A DNA stretch of 53,793 nucleotides from Acidobacteriota bacterium. GTDB taxonomy: Bacteria > Acidobacteriota > Vicinamibacteria > Vicinamibacterales > UBA2999. How positions within the stretch are numbered: position 1 is the stretch's first letter; the number at the start of each line of letters is the position of its first letter. This document shows positions 53,387-53,793 of the stretch, piece after piece. Position numbers and translations under genes: made by a program. The notes beneath the pieces were generated by a model, which saw only the letters and a list, made by a program, of their open reading frames with translations, was not told the DNA's origin and did not search any database. The stretch spans positions 1-53,793 of the forward strand of contig JADZCN010000108.1 of the NCBI GenBank assembly GCA_020851565.1, read 5' to 3'.

Positions 53387-53793
53387 ATGCAGGTGGGCAT
53401 GGTCGGCTTGGGGCGCATGGGGGCCAACATGGTTCGGCGCCTGGTGCGTGGCGGCCATGCCGCGGTGGTCTACGACGTTGCACCCACGGCGGTCGAAGCC
53501 CTGGTGAGCGAGGGCATCACCGGCTCGGCCTCGCCAGACGAGTTTGCCGCCGCCCTCGATCGGCCCAGGACGGTCTGCCTCATGCTCCCCGCGGAGGTCG
53601 TGGATTCGATGATCGACACGCTCGTACCCCTCCTGCAGCCGGGCGACATCGTGATCGACGGCGGGAACTCGCACTACCAGGACGACATCGCGCGCGCGGC
53701 GCGGCTGGGGCAGCAGGGCCTGCACTACGTGGACATGGGCACCAGCGGAGGCGTGTGGGGCCTCGAGCGCGGATACTGCCTGATGATCGGCGG
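53387..53793 (+). CDS. gnd: 6-phosphogluconate dehydrogenase, decarboxylating (partial, runs off the window)
   Basis: ATG 53387 with GAGGT nine bases upstream. The 135 visible residues contain the Rossmann start [36 protein letters not shown] and [15 protein letters not shown], followed by [23 protein letters not shown], the substrate-binding SGGxxG motif of GndA-type enzymes. The Tyr-Asp (VVYDVAP) after the second strand instead of the NR(T) of NADP enzymes suggests the shorter, NAD-preferring type. It oxidatively decarboxylates 6-phosphogluconate to ribulose 5-phosphate. Confidence 0.95.
   Translation, partial: [135 protein letters not shown]

Overview
The window is a contiguous piece of a high-GC (roughly 70 % by eye) Gram-negative chromosome, most likely an acidobacterium of the Vicinamibacteria type (Luteitalea/Vicinamibacter-like). 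The main indicators are an ADOP-type macrolide-exporter-like permease and a degraded fragment of a second one, an ECF sigma factor paired with a TPR-bearing Ser/Thr kinase, a large secreted HExxHxxGxxH metalloprotease, and palindromic GC-rich intergenic repeats. The assignment rests on gene families, not on a database search.

Layout. 1-3.4 kb: the end of an IS30-type transposase has cut off an alpha/beta hydrolase behind a periplasmic molybdenum hydroxylase operon; its upstream side carries three palindromic repeats. 3.4-9.2 kb: ScyD-like secreted protein, lipoprotein SGNH hydrolase, MarC, ECF42 sigma factor plus YciI/DGPF protein, and a secreted protein with a probable frameshift. 9.3-12.7 kb: metalloprotease and a second SGNH hydrolase. 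12.9-21.9 kb (minus): ADOP fragment, Ser/Thr kinase, ECF sigma factor, a Cna-B/fibronectin surface protein, a full ADOP permease. 22-26.3 kb: ABC ATPase/permease pair, an N-terminally truncated sigma-54 activator, an AHSA1 protein behind a strong sigma-70 promoter with an operator-like palindrome.

26.4-51.4 kb is the most interesting part. It holds a TolC/HlyD/RbbA/YhhJ export operon, PEP synthase, three hybrid histidine kinases each ending in a receiver domain, two phospholipase-D family proteins, a DUF892 ferritin-like protein, BON, glycine-zipper, SYLF and LecA-like envelope proteins, and several very small membrane or proline-rich proteins. Reading both strands I find ten sites matching the sigma-54 (RpoN) consensus with exact GG-N10-GC spacing, most of them 25-50 bp before the start codon of one of these genes. 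In the middle sits a two-gene unit: an NtrC-type sigma-54 response regulator translationally coupled to a short cytosolic protein with a histidine-kinase dimerisation helix but a degenerate ATPase domain, resembling a ChpT/Spo0B-like phosphotransferase. My hypothesis is a locally encoded phosphorelay (hybrid kinases, phosphotransferase, sigma-54 regulator) driving a clustered envelope-stress regulon.

51.4-53.8 kb: an AI-2E family membrane protein, then divergent pgl and gnd (partial) of the oxidative pentose phosphate pathway.

At least four genes (marC, one hybrid kinase, the phosphotransferase-like gene, the AI-2E gene) have a -10-like hexamer ending 6-7 nt before a GTG start and no Shine-Dalgarno, suggesting leaderless transcripts. 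No tRNA, rRNA or CRISPR array was seen.
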